DNA of 64,000 nucleotides, from assembly GCF_002797575.1 (NCBI RefSeq), contig NZ_PGTX01000002.1:62001-126000 (forward strand). Direction: 5' to 3'. The DNA is from Polynucleobacter brandtiae (GTDB lineage Bacteria > Pseudomonadota > Gammaproteobacteria > Burkholderiales > Burkholderiaceae). This document shows positions 22,179 through 31,196 of this stretch, one piece after another (the stretch's first letter is position 1; each line of letters starts with the position of its first letter). The translations under genes and the position numbers were made by a program. The notes beneath the pieces were generated by a model. The model worked only from the letters and a program-made list of their open reading frames with translations, searched no databases and was not told the DNA's origin.

Positions 22179-23366
22179 TCATTTAATACTCCTACTTTTG
22201 ACATTAAGCCATACCCGTTGGCCCAGGAGCGCCAAAAGCATCAGAAAGAATGCGGCCGCTAGTCCTCCAGCCGCCGCCTTAATCATGCCGCGTTTTTTGG
22301 CGGTAGGACTGGTATTGCTCTCTAGGCTCTTGGTAAACCGGGTTTGGATAGTAAGCAGCTGGCTACGCAAGCCCTGTAAGACCTCCAAGGCATTATCATC
22401 CCCAGCCCCCACTTTGTTCAGTACCGACTCCTGCAAATCGAGCAACTGTTTGGCGAGCACCAACCCATCCTGACTTTGATCCATCAGGGGTAATGCCTGT
22501 TCCAAAAATCTATTGAGGACACTGATTTGGGAGAGCCGTTTTTTGGTGCGCTCGAGAGACTCCTTAGAGGCATTGATATCACTATTAACCGCCACGATCT
22601 GAGTGGAAATAGGAAGGTACTTGGCACCGGAGTCTTTGGCTTCGACCACCTGTTGGTTCGCTGTCCCACTTTGGGGGAATCGGGTGCGCAGCTGATCTAA
22701 ATTCTTCGCTCGCTCACTTAGGTACTGCAACTCAATTTGGGTGGTCGTAATTCGCTTATTGAGCTCAGCTACTTGGGCCACCGAGTCGCTCTCGTAACCG
22801 TTTATGAGCCCTTTGAGCTGAAGATAGGCTGAACCGGTACGTAAAAAATTGGCTACAAACTTGACCGCCTCGATAGCCTCGGCTTTAGTAGCGCCACTAG
22901 CATCGATGGTTAGACTAAGGATCGTGGTAGCGGCGCCATCCAAATCTTTGCCAATGGCGGCTAGGTCCTTAGTATCCGCCTTAGAGAGCGCATAGGTGGG
23001 AATCACATTTTTTTGCCACCATGCCTCATCGCTCATCGCTAGATATTGCGCAAGATTAGCGCCGCTCAATCCATCATCCTCGACCGCTTGGGATGCCAAA
23101 TTAGGAAGGCTTTTTTGCACCGTACGCCAGGACACGATATCCAAGGCATAGTTGTTGTTGTTGTTGTTGTTCAGCAGCACCAGCTGCGCGCTGTAGCCGA
23201 CCAAGAAAAACCAACACGCCAGGCCCAAAACCAATCCGAATACCGCTGCAGTCACAAGCTTTTTCCAGGCGCCCTGAGTGAAATCGACGATATCCAGGAG
23301 GGAGATTTCTGACTCTTGAGGCCTAAGCTCCTCTTTAGTTTGAGATTGGGATTGGATCTGATTCAT
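22179..23366 (-). CDS. Wzz-like polysaccharide chain-length determinant
   Basis: 395 residues with the Wzz layout: an N-terminal cytoplasmic stretch (EISLLDIVDFTQGAWKKL), a membrane helix near 37-57, a long periplasmic helical part, and a C-terminal helix (about 365-385, GMIKAAAGGLAAAFFLMLLAL). Such proteins set O-antigen or capsule length with the Wzy polymerase. Just after the first helix is a run of seven Asn. It is the first gene of the glycan cluster on this strand, downstream of the ligase/polymerase gene. The periplasmic part is divergent, so a specialised Wzz is likely. Confidence 0.7.
   Translation of the reverse strand: MNQIQSQSQTKEELRPQESEISLLDIVDFTQGAWKKLVTAAVFGLVLGLACWFFLVGYSAQLVLLNNNNNNNYALDIVSWRTVQKSLPNLASQAVEDDGLSGANLAQYLAMSDEAWWQKNVIPTYALSKADTKDLAAIGKDLDGAATTILSLTIDASGATKAEAIEAVKFVANFLRTGSAYLQLKGLINGYESDSVAQVAELNKRITTTQIELQYLSERAKNLDQLRTRFPQSGTANQQVVEAKDSGAKYLPISTQIVAVNSDINASKESLERTKKRLSQISVLNRFLEQALPLMDQSQDGLVLAKQLLDLQESVLNKVGAGDDNALEVLQGLRSQLLTIQTRFTKSLESNTSPTAKKRGMIKAAAGGLAAAFFLMLLALLGQRVWLNVKSRSIK
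23152..23172. repeat. trinucleotide repeat (gtt)7 encoding Asn7
   Basis: Seven tandem gtt (AAC on the coding strand) lie in the Wzz-like gene at the start of the periplasmic domain. Unit changes would keep the frame. Confidence 0.75.
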
Positions 23367-23535
23367 TTATTTGGTGACTTATTTGTTTAAAAACCATTTA
23401 CCCTGAAATTCTTAATGGCATCAAGTTAACCTAGTTAACAATATCACAATTAATTAAAACTTTTATAAGAACTAAATCACTCATACTTATTAAAACTAAA
23501 AGCTTAAACTTAGGTCGTCGGGCAAATATGATCCC

Positions 23536-24948
23536 TCAACCATCAAGAGGTCGCTGATCAGCTCTAACTAGTCCCCAAAACTGCAGTCCTGATAAAAGTG
23601 CAACCCAGAAAAAGAGGGATTCTAGGCCGTGCTGACCAATAAGCTCAGCAACCGTATATAGAAGCAATAAAGCTACGCTAAGCATTACCCCCTCCCGGGC
23701 AAATGGGGAAGACGCCCCCCATGATCTTTTGAAAAGCAGCAAGATCGACCCAATCAACAGCGCTAATCCCGGCACTCCCAGTGAGAGACCTAGGTCTAAC
23801 CAAGCGCTGTGCGAAGCGGCTGCAAAATTAGGGTTAGCCGCTATTTGCGGGTAGCGCTTTTCTAAAGATCGACCTAGTGAACGGTGCAAGACACCATTCC
23901 CGAGGGGTTCCTCGTAAATCAGTCGCAGAGCCGCGGTTGCCCATGCCACTCGCTCATAGGTGTTAATAGTGACTTGCCTACCCGATGGCGTTTTTGGGTA
24001 ACCCATTAAAGAAGGGTTTTGCCAGTTGGGATAGCGGTCGATTTGTATTGCAATCTGCGCATCCTCCAAGGAGTTGTTCCAGCCCTGATTTAATTGCGTT
24101 TGGCGGTACGAAAAATAGAGAGTCAACCCCACAAGAAGGCCCATGAAAAGGATTAAAAGCCCTTTGCTTGTCAGGCCTTGCTGCTTTACCAGCGCAGGCA
24201 AGAAACTGGTTACGCAGGCAAAGACCAGCAAAATCACGGCTAGCCCAATGCCGTTACGAGTATCAAAGAGGAAAACATAAGCAAACAGCACGGCTGATAT
24301 TACTAAGAAGCTGATCATAAGAGTGGCATAGCGATGCTTTGGAGACAACTTGCCCACTAGGACATTTCCGATACCAGCTAGCAGCCCCGCTATGAGAAGA
24401 GTGCCCACCATCACTACGTTATGCTTTCCAAAAAAAATGTAGTTAAAGTAGTCTGGCTGAAAAAGAACCCCGCTACTCCAAAAACGTGGCAGGTATTGCG
24501 AGTACAGCACCACAAATCCCGCGAATAAGCCAAGCCAAAGCCATTTGATTGATGACGGGCACCGAGTAATGGCTAGCCCGGTCGCGAACCCCATGATGGC
24601 GGCCAAAAGGCAGCGCAGCCATGTGCTGGTCAGCTCTTGGTATTGCACGATGGGGGCTTGGCTAAGCCATAGGTAATGGGCGAGTACCCAAACCAATACA
24701 GCCCCCAACATTGCAGGGGCTAGATAGGTTTTAAGGGGATAGGTTCGTGCTGAAGCCTGAAAGAAGACAAAGCCATAAAAGAGCCCCAGGATGGCGCCAA
24801 CACCTAGCAGGGAATTTCTCAGAGCAATCGTATGCTGCATTGCCCAGATGCAGACCAACACTGAGCTTAGCACTATCAGCGCCCATTGCAGGGGTCGGTA
24901 CGCTGTTTGATTGGACATTACTTTTTCACGCCGGTTATTTAGCATCAT
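23536..24948 (-). CDS. O-antigen ligase/polymerase family protein (WaaL/Wzy-like)
   Basis: 470 residues with 10-12 membrane helices and a large periplasmic loop near residues 300-385 (RVAWATAALRLIYEEPLGNGV, AASHSAWLDLGLSLGVPGL). The conserved Arg and the His in SHSAWLD are Wzy_C/WaaL landmarks. WaaL joins finished O-antigen to lipid A-core; Wzy polymerises units; sequence alone does not separate them here. The ATG at 24948 starts the longest form; ATG 24918 (MSNQTAYRP) is an alternative. It is divergent from the WavE-like gene. Confidence 0.78.
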   Translation of the reverse strand: MMLNNRREKVMSNQTAYRPLQWALIVLSSVLVCIWAMQHTIALRNSLLGVGAILGLFYGFVFFQASARTYPLKTYLAPAMLGAVLVWVLAHYLWLSQAPIVQYQELTSTWLRCLLAAIMGFATGLAITRCPSSIKWLWLGLFAGFVVLYSQYLPRFWSSGVLFQPDYFNYIFFGKHNVVMVGTLLIAGLLAGIGNVLVGKLSPKHRYATLMISFLVISAVLFAYVFLFDTRNGIGLAVILLVFACVTSFLPALVKQQGLTSKGLLILFMGLLVGLTLYFSYRQTQLNQGWNNSLEDAQIAIQIDRYPNWQNPSLMGYPKTPSGRQVTINTYERVAWATAALRLIYEEPLGNGVLHRSLGRSLEKRYPQIAANPNFAAASHSAWLDLGLSLGVPGLALLIGSILLLFKRSWGASSPFAREGVMLSVALLLLYTVAELIGQHGLESLFFWVALLSGLQFWGLVRADQRPLDG

Positions 24949-25024
24949 TACAGGCAGTTTATAGGATGCTCAAAAGAGGTTCGACTTAAAATACTCCTAT
25001 GGCAGCCAAAGACCTTATCAAACC

Positions 25025-25933
25025 ATGAAAATTGCTTGTGTAATCCAGGGTGACATCCGCCGAGGATCTGATTTGGTTCTTAGGGAGATGTCCAAGCACT
25101 TTGAACTGACGATCTTATCGACTTGGGAAGACGAGAAATCCATCCCTAGCGGTCAATTTATAACGATAAAAAGCGCAAAACCAGCAATCGCGGGATTTAG
25201 TAGCCGTAACTATCAGCGTAAATCAACTGCACGGGGCATTGAAATGGCTCGCCATGCAGGGTGCGACTACATCCTCAAATGGCGCACAGATATGCTCGCT
25301 ACCCAGTTAGATGTAGAGCAACTGCTAGCCTGGTCAGACTATCAGCCTCCTAAAGATGCAAAATCACGCCTGGTTATGCCTGCCTTTCGGAACATCTCCA
25401 TTAATCCCGATTATTTATCGACTATTCCCGACCTATTTGCATTTGGGCACATTGATGAGATGGAACGACTTTGGGGGGAGGAGGGCTTTGATTACTCGCA
25501 TCAATACAATGTTCCCCCTGAGTTTACAAAGCCTCTGCATGAGCTAGCGCAGGGGGACGATCTGCGAGATTTTTATTGCGCTGAAGCTGAGCTCTATGCA
25601 ATCTACCAATCCCGAGTACGAAATCAGCTGGGCCTTGACCTAAGGCATAAAGTACTTGCCGAGAAACGACTCCGCTTAATTGACTATCGTAAGCTGGGAA
25701 TTTTGTGGTTCGGACCCAAGGCTGGGTTTAGAAGTATTGGCCAAGCATGGGAGCACCCATGGTGGACAGAAACAAACTGGATGAAACAAAATGCAACTGT
25801 TCATTCTTACGGCCGACCAATTGGAGGCATCAAGGGTCGCATCAGAAGAAAGATTTCAAAAATGAAAATAAAAGCGGAACTCAAGTTGCAAAATCAACTA
25901 TGGCTAAAAAATTATTCCGCTACGGTGATTTGA
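25025..25933 (+). CDS. WavE-family polysaccharide biosynthesis protein
   Basis: 302 residues. The start (IACVIQGDIRRGS) and LTILSTWED match the VIQG and ILSTW motifs of WavE, and NYQRKSTARGIEMARHAGCDYILKWRTDM matches the NRQ-ST...KxRTD core, probably the nucleotide-sugar site. WavE is needed for LPS core/O-antigen synthesis in Vibrio cholerae and is thought to be a glycosyltransferase. The C-terminus is basic. The gene follows a 76-base divergent gap. A decayed relative is at 31913-32340. Confidence 0.65.
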   Translation: MKIACVIQGDIRRGSDLVLREMSKHFELTILSTWEDEKSIPSGQFITIKSAKPAIAGFSSRNYQRKSTARGIEMARHAGCDYILKWRTDMLATQLDVEQLLAWSDYQPPKDAKSRLVMPAFRNISINPDYLSTIPDLFAFGHIDEMERLWGEEGFDYSHQYNVPPEFTKPLHELAQGDDLRDFYCAEAELYAIYQSRVRNQLGLDLRHKVLAEKRLRLIDYRKLGILWFGPKAGFRSIGQAWEHPWWTETNWMKQNATVHSYGRPIGGIKGRIRRKISKMKIKAELKLQNQLWLKNYSATVI

Positions 25934-26008
25934 TCTCCGATAGATAACCAATGAAGCAGCCTGTCACTTTGCCATAATGGCCACAATTGACTTTATCCCC
26001 ACCAAAAA

Positions 26009-27940
26009 ATGACCTTACCCTTACACCCGAAATACCGGCCCGATATCGATGGGCTAAGGGCTATAGCGGTTCTTTCGGTTGTTATTTTTCATGGATTCCC
26101 GCATTTACTTCCAGGGGGTTTCATCGGGGTAGATATCTTTTTTGTTATTTCTGGATACCTCATTTCCACTATTATTTTTCAAAATATCCAAAATCATACT
26201 TTTAGCTTTGCAGATTTTTATACCCGCAGAATTCGTCGCATTTTTCCAGCACTCATTGTTGTTCTAATTTTTTGTCATGCCCTCGGCTGGTTTTTATTGG
26301 TGCCCAGCGAGTATCAACAGCTAGGTAAACATATCGCGGGAGGATCTAGCTTTTTATCTAACCTATTGCTTTGGCGTGAGAGCGGCTATTTTGATGCTAG
26401 CGCAGAATCCAAGCCACTGCTCCATTTATGGAGCCTAGGTATCGAAGAGCAGTTCTATATTGTTTGGCCACTCATACTACTGCTTGCTTATAAGGCTCGA
26501 CTGCATTTAATTCAGGTGGTTGTTTGGATGTTAGGTGCATCCTTTATCGTTAATCTCTTGTTAACCAGCAGCGATCCAATTTCTGCTTTCTATTTACCTT
26601 TGAGCCGATTCTGGGAGTTGTTGATAGGTGCAGTTATCGCCCATACAAGCATCCATCACAAAGAATTTATATCCCGACTTCCATTATCTAGAGGAGTGAT
26701 TTCAACCCTAGGGCTAGTGCTCATCTTCGTTAGCATGGCAGTGATTAATAAAGGGAGCCTGTTTCCGGGATGGTGGGCACTGCTACCGACTCTGGGTGCT
26801 GCATTTATCATCGTTGGTGGGCCCCAAGCTTGGATTAACCAAAAATTACTCGCACACCCACTGCTTGTTTGGTTTGGTTTAATTAGCTTTCCGCTGTACC
26901 TCTGGCATTGGCCTATCTTTACGTTTTACAGACTGTACTCGTTTCATGAAGTTAGCGCTATCGCCTATGTTCTTTTGATTGCCCTATCCATCTTGTTAGC
27001 CTGGTGTACTTTTTATTTCATTGAACGTCAGTTTCGTCATGACAAAAATCCGTGGAAATTATCAAGCTTAATGATTGGATTAATTGCAATAGGCTTCATC
27101 GGCTGGAATTGCTATGACCGAGAGGGGATGCCTTTTAGAGCGATTGCCCAAGAAAAGTTCAATTTTAAAATTGAGCATGCTTACGGTCAAACCCACTGCT
27201 TTAGCCTCCTAAATCAGGCAGACCGAATTATTTGTGATAAATCAGTAATGCAGAGTGGCCCGAATAAACCCATTTTTTTATGGGGCGACTCTCATGCTGC
27301 CCATTTAAATGCCGGCTTACTTGCACAGCTAAAAGAAAAGAGCATTGCACTGTATGACGGCTCATTACCCGCATGCCCGCCAATTCTTCATTTTCTCCCC
27401 CGCCAAGAGCGTTCGGATGCAACGCAAGCAAACGAAAATTGCGAACAAAATAATCTGCGCACTTTTAAAGAAATCAAAACTTACAAGCCAAGCACGGTCA
27501 TTCTTGCCGCAGATTGGCTGCAATACGATGGCGTGAACCAATTTAACCTGCTGACAATGCGAAAAATTGAAGAGACGATTCTGTCGCTAAGGGCTCTTGG
27601 GGTAAACAACATCATTCTGATAGGCAATTTTCCTATTTTTTACATTGATCAACCTAGGTTAGCCTCTGCCTTATTTGAGTCGAACCTTAAAAACAGAACA
27701 TTCCAACGCTTCAATACAGAATCACTAGAGATTAATAAAAAGTTGAAAGATTTTGCACAAGAAAGCAACATTACTTTTGTATCGCCAACCGACATTCTTT
27801 GCAACAGCGAGGGATGCCTGCTTTCTACTTCGAAAAAAACCCTGATCCCTATAGGGCTAGATACCAGTCACCTGTCAAAAGAGGGGTCCATCTTTTTTAT
27901 TAATCAAGCCCTATTAGATAATTTAATTCGTTTTCAATAA
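26009..27940 (+). CDS. OafA-type O-acyltransferase with SGNH domain
   Basis: 643 residues. Residues 1-370 form the acyltransferase-3 membrane domain, beginning YRPDIDGLRAIAVLSVVIFH and with HLWSLGIEEQFYIVWPL. Residues about 380-640 form a periplasmic SGNH domain: IFLWGDSHAAH holds the catalytic Ser, and DTSHLSKEG the Asp-His pair. Such two-domain enzymes acetylate O-antigen sugars outside the membrane. Both catalytic parts are intact. It lies between the WavE-like gene and the convergent unknown gene, and probably decorates this cluster's glycan. Confidence 0.88.
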   Translation: MTLPLHPKYRPDIDGLRAIAVLSVVIFHGFPHLLPGGFIGVDIFFVISGYLISTIIFQNIQNHTFSFADFYTRRIRRIFPALIVVLIFCHALGWFLLVPSEYQQLGKHIAGGSSFLSNLLLWRESGYFDASAESKPLLHLWSLGIEEQFYIVWPLILLLAYKARLHLIQVVVWMLGASFIVNLLLTSSDPISAFYLPLSRFWELLIGAVIAHTSIHHKEFISRLPLSRGVISTLGLVLIFVSMAVINKGSLFPGWWALLPTLGAAFIIVGGPQAWINQKLLAHPLLVWFGLISFPLYLWHWPIFTFYRLYSFHEVSAIAYVLLIALSILLAWCTFYFIERQFRHDKNPWKLSSLMIGLIAIGFIGWNCYDREGMPFRAIAQEKFNFKIEHAYGQTHCFSLLNQADRIICDKSVMQSGPNKPIFLWGDSHAAHLNAGLLAQLKEKSIALYDGSLPACPPILHFLPRQERSDATQANENCEQNNLRTFKEIKTYKPSTVILAADWLQYDGVNQFNLLTMRKIEETILSLRALGVNNIILIGNFPIFYIDQPRLASALFESNLKNRTFQRFNTESLEINKKLKDFAQESNITFVSPTDILCNSEGCLLSTSKKTLIPIGLDTSHLSKEGSIFFINQALLDNLIRFQ

Positions 27941-27967
27941 GCCTCAATCCGTAGGATAGAAATTACA

Positions 27968-28747
27968 CTAACGAAACAACCCCGTACCATCTAATTGAAC
28001 TTTAAATTTTTCATAGGTTTTCACGTCATAGTGATATGGAAAGTTTTTTAGCTCTTCCGAAACATGTTCTGGCCATGCAATTTCGACCTCATTAATCTGT
28101 ATGGGGGTTAAATTTTTCACGCTTTTAGAGATTTTTTGAATTACCTCCACTATCCCATGATGGCGATCGATGTAAAGCTGCCTTTTCTCTAAGGCGATCG
28201 GAAAATGCAAGAATAAAATTGGCACCAGCCCCCAGCGGGCCTCGAAAGCATTGAAAAGTGCCAGATACTGTTTTTCCAAACTTTCTACTGGCAATAATCC
28301 ATGACATTTAAATTGAGATTCAAATTCAGTTGTATGGCTAACATCGCCATATGCGCAAGCAAATAACCACTGATCACGCCTACTCTCAAAAAGTTGATCT
28401 GTTAACTCAGAAAATGAATCCATCAAAATAAATTTTGGCGATTTTTTGGGGAGGCAGTCAAAAAATTCAAGCTGTTTTATTAAAGGCAGAACATCTTCTC
28501 GACACATTAATCTGCGCAGAGAGACCGCTTTAGGCTTTAATCTAGGATCTCTTAATAGGTTCAACAATAAGTCAACTCGACCTTTTTGAAGGTTGACTTC
28601 TTTTGGCGTGCCCGATATCAATTTAAGAACGTCGTAACCTAAGCACGCATGTCTACCTAAAAACCACTCACGGCGAGTGTAACGCCAGCGTAATTTATGT
28701 TTGAACGCTAACTTTAGTGGCTCTAACTTCTTAGAAAAATACCCCAT
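27968..28747 (-). CDS. unrecognised 259-aa protein in glycan cluster
   Basis: ATG 28747. No signal peptide; the N-terminus is strongly basic (KLAFKHKLRWRYTRREWF). Middle segments read KFILMDSFSELTDQLFESR and VPILFLHFPIALEKRQLY, which have the spacing of alternating beta strands and helices, as in SGNH-like or glycan-modifying enzymes, but no catalytic motif is clear. It is separated by 23 bases from the nucleotidyltransferase gene upstream and is probably the last gene of that operon. I cannot name the function. Confidence 0.5.
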   Translation of the reverse strand: MGYFSKKLEPLKLAFKHKLRWRYTRREWFLGRHACLGYDVLKLISGTPKEVNLQKGRVDLLLNLLRDPRLKPKAVSLRRLMCREDVLPLIKQLEFFDCLPKKSPKFILMDSFSELTDQLFESRRDQWLFACAYGDVSHTTEFESQFKCHGLLPVESLEKQYLALFNAFEARWGLVPILFLHFPIALEKRQLYIDRHHGIVEVIQKISKSVKNLTPIQINEVEIAWPEHVSEELKNFPYHYDVKTYEKFKVQLDGTGLFR

Positions 28748-28770
28748 CGTATGACACCATTAGTAATACG

Positions 28771-29493
28771 TTAAATTAAACGCAGGTAAGCATTCAAGTC
28801 CTCTGGGGTACCAATGCCGTGCATAGCGCTTTGCTCAATATTAAATATACCGATCTTTTTTTGTTCTGCAATAAGATAGTTATAAACAGGGCAAATATAA
28901 AATTCGTTATTAGTTCGATCATTTTCAATCACCATCTGAACAATGTTATCTACCATTTCCCCAGCTTTTTTAAAGTAATAGATCCCAACCGTTGCATATT
29001 CAGAAATAGGTTTTTTCTCTCGCACTTCAGATACGAGATCATTAGAATTGAGTTTTGCAAAAGACCATTTTGGATTCTTCTCAGGATCAACGAATGTTAA
29101 GATCGATCCATCTAGATCTCGAACCCTAATGTCTTCTAAATATTGCTCAAAACAGTTATCAATAATTTGATCAGAATTTGCGATGATTACAGGAGAGTCG
29201 AGCTCAAGATAATTGCGAGCATAAAGTACCGTGCAGGCCGTACCCTCTGTTAGCTTATCTATCGGGACAAAAACCACGTCAAACTCTGCTTCAATTCTAG
29301 CAATTGCGTTGGCATTGTTGACTATGTGCTCTGCGCGTGCCAATAAGATAAAACGGGCGTTGGGATGAGACAAGTTCTCCATCACCCGAACAATCATAGG
29401 CTTTCCAGCAACATCAATGAAGGGCTTTGGATCGCTGTAGCCAGCAGAGGCAAAACGGGAGCCTAGGCCAGCCATCGGAATCACAATATTCAT
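28771..29493 (-). CDS. sugar-nucleotidyltransferase-like NTP transferase
   Basis: 240 residues. MAGLGSRFASAGYSDPKPFIDVAGKPMI is the nucleotide-binding loop with the catalytic Lys (PKP), and IIANSDQIID supplies the metal-binding Asp. The fold is that of glucose-1-phosphate nucleotidyltransferases, yet the protein lacks the long C-terminus of RmlA, so it probably activates a small or phosphorylated compound. It overlaps the cupin gene by four bases (ATGA). A shorter-looking paralogue is two genes upstream. Confidence 0.75.
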   Translation of the reverse strand: MNIVIPMAGLGSRFASAGYSDPKPFIDVAGKPMIVRVMENLSHPNARFILLARAEHIVNNANAIARIEAEFDVVFVPIDKLTEGTACTVLYARNYLELDSPVIIANSDQIIDNCFEQYLEDIRVRDLDGSILTFVDPEKNPKWSFAKLNSNDLVSEVREKKPISEYATVGIYYFKKAGEMVDNIVQMVIENDRTNNEFYICPVYNYLIAEQKKIGIFNIEQSAMHGIGTPEDLNAYLRLI

Positions 29494-29819
29494 ATTGCAT
29501 CGCCTAAATATTTATCGTTTTGGGCTCCAGGAAACTTGACTACGGTAGTAACAGAATCCTCTAAAACCTCAAAATCAGTCGACTCGCCCGGCTCAATCAA
29601 AATAATATCGCCGGCCTTATACATAATATCGTTCATCTTGACCATACCCGAAACAATGACTGTGACTTCACTTGCAAGCTTATGATGATGCCGATCCTCT
29701 TTATCCCCTTTTTTGTAATACTTAACAGCAACCTCAACGTCTTGCGTAGGGATAATTGTTGGAGCGAAGTCACCAACGAACCAACCCTTAGTCATATCGG
29801 ATAGCGAAAACTTTTTCAA
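29490..29819 (-). CDS. small cupin protein
   Basis: 109 residues. KGDKEDRHHHKLASEVTVIVSGMVKMND and AGDIILIEPGE form the two cupin motifs, with HHH and a Glu as likely metal ligands. A TTG start at 29819 is preferred because AGAGG lies seven bases upstream, while the ATG at 29795 has none. It is sandwiched between the two NTP-transferase genes. It might bind or isomerise the sugar or polyol handled by that operon; the reaction is not known. Confidence 0.7.
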   Translation of the reverse strand: MKKFSLSDMTKGWFVGDFAPTIIPTQDVEVAVKYYKKGDKEDRHHHKLASEVTVIVSGMVKMNDIMYKAGDIILIEPGESTDFEVLEDSVTTVVKFPGAQNDKYLGDAI

Positions 29820-29838
29820 TGGTGGCCTCTAATGAGAT

Positions 29839-30567
29839 TTATAGACTTTTTTCATATTCTTCAATTTTTTGAGGAGTATAAAAACTGTGATACTGAGAAG
29901 TTGGTATAGCAACGGCGTGAATGGACTTATTTTTTAGAATTAGCTCATTAAACGTAGGCGCAATAAAAAATGAATCTGATGCAGAGCAGGATTTACGAAT
30001 CATTTCCTGAGCTGCTGCAACAAAGCAAGCGCCATGTTTAAAGTAGTAAAACCCTGCAATGGCATTTCGGCTTAGCGGCCTTTTTTCTGCCGTCTCCATC
30101 ACAGAGCTAGATTCATCCAGTAAGACAAAAGACCAGCGTGGATGCGTCGAATCAAATACAAGACATCCTGCATCTGCATTTTTATGATTAATCGTGGCCA
30201 GCGTAATATTGAGGTCGCAGTCAAATATTTGATCAAAATTTGCAATCAATAAAGACTCATCGTTATTGATAATATCGATCGCCATTAGTGCGCTACATGC
30301 AGCCCCTTGTGTCTCTCGATCCAGAATGATGACCTCACAATTGCTTCCGGCCAGTAGGCGTAAAGTATCGGCTAAATGAAATTGTAGGGCATCATTCTTT
30401 TTTATGATGAAGATGAATCGTTTTTCTTGTTCGATCTGCTGTAGATTTTCTATGGCTAACTGAACCATTGGTTTATCCTGAATTTCAATTAACATTTTTG
30501 GATAGAAATATTCAACGGGGTCGAAAAATTTAGAGCCTCCACTCAGTGGCATCAAGATATTCAACAT
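29839..30567 (-). CDS. second NTP-transferase-like protein, altered loop
   Basis: 242 residues, similar in fold to the protein at 28771-29493. The N-terminal loop is changed: LMPLSGGSKFFDPVEYFYPKMLIEIQDKPMV, with Gly-Gly-Ser-Lys in place of Gly-x-Gly-Ser-Arg, though the PK and D-Q-I-F-D positions (LLIANFDQIFD) remain. This may be a different specificity or a non-catalytic partner. Its end lies 20 bases before the cupin start, and its start overlaps the HAD gene by seven bases. Confidence 0.7.
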   Translation of the reverse strand: MLNILMPLSGGSKFFDPVEYFYPKMLIEIQDKPMVQLAIENLQQIEQEKRFIFIIKKNDALQFHLADTLRLLAGSNCEVIILDRETQGAACSALMAIDIINNDESLLIANFDQIFDCDLNITLATINHKNADAGCLVFDSTHPRWSFVLLDESSSVMETAEKRPLSRNAIAGFYYFKHGACFVAAAQEMIRKSCSASDSFFIAPTFNELILKNKSIHAVAIPTSQYHSFYTPQKIEEYEKSL

Positions 30568-31196
30568 GCTGCACTTTCAATTTTTTTGATAAAGTTGGCG
30601 ATGTTCAGGTAGTTAACATCCGTCACTTGGTGTATTTGCATCACATGAGCTCCAGCATCTGTTGCAGCTTTGATGCCATTCACATTGTCCTCAAGCACCA
30701 AGCATTCGGATGGTGAAATACCGAAACGTTCAATAGCTTTAGTATAAATTTCAGGGTCTGGCTTTGACTTTCCAACATCTTGATTTGACAAATAAAAATC
30801 AAACAAATTGATGATTCCTGCTTTTGTCAGCATTGAGGTGATCGTATCCCTTACCGAGTTAGAGCAAACGGCTAATTTATAGCCATTGGTTTTGAGTTTT
30901 GCTAATGCATATTCGTGACAAAACGTAGGTCTACATTTTGCCAATGTAATATCGAGCGTAAATATCTGTTTTAACTCATTGATAAAAGGGTGAAGTTGCT
31001 TAGGTAGATTTGAATACGAACTCAGAATCTCCAACTTCTTTAATGTGGGTAAACCATCATAAGTAACTAAGTGGTCATGCCTGGAGATCTCATGACCAAA
31101 AATTCTCAAAGCCTGATTAAGCGCCTCATAATGCCAATCACGAGCATCAATCAGTACGCCGTCCATGTCAAATACGATGCATTTAATTTTATTCAT
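30561..31196 (-). CDS. HAD-family phosphatase (beta-phosphoglucomutase-like)
   Basis: 211 residues from ATG 31196; a longer frame from 31307 would run through the GDPD-like gene. VFDMDGVLIDARDWHYEALN is HAD motif I with the two Asp and a cap, AVCSNS motif II, and KSKPDPEIY with LVLEDNVNGIKAA motifs III and IV. It dephosphorylates or isomerises a sugar or polyol phosphate. In this operon it may provide the substrate for, or trim, the NTP-transferase product. It overlaps its neighbours on both sides. Confidence 0.82.
   Translation of the reverse strand: MNKIKCIVFDMDGVLIDARDWHYEALNQALRIFGHEISRHDHLVTYDGLPTLKKLEILSSYSNLPKQLHPFINELKQIFTLDITLAKCRPTFCHEYALAKLKTNGYKLAVCSNSVRDTITSMLTKAGIINLFDFYLSNQDVGKSKPDPEIYTKAIERFGISPSECLVLEDNVNGIKAATDAGAHVMQIHQVTDVNYLNIANFIKKIESAAC

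Noticed and set aside
22299..22306. GGCGGTAG, core of the ops/JUMPstart element of polysaccharide operons
   Set aside because: It lies inside the Wzz-like coding region, on the opposite strand, and lacks the rest of the motif (CGT-N11-TG).
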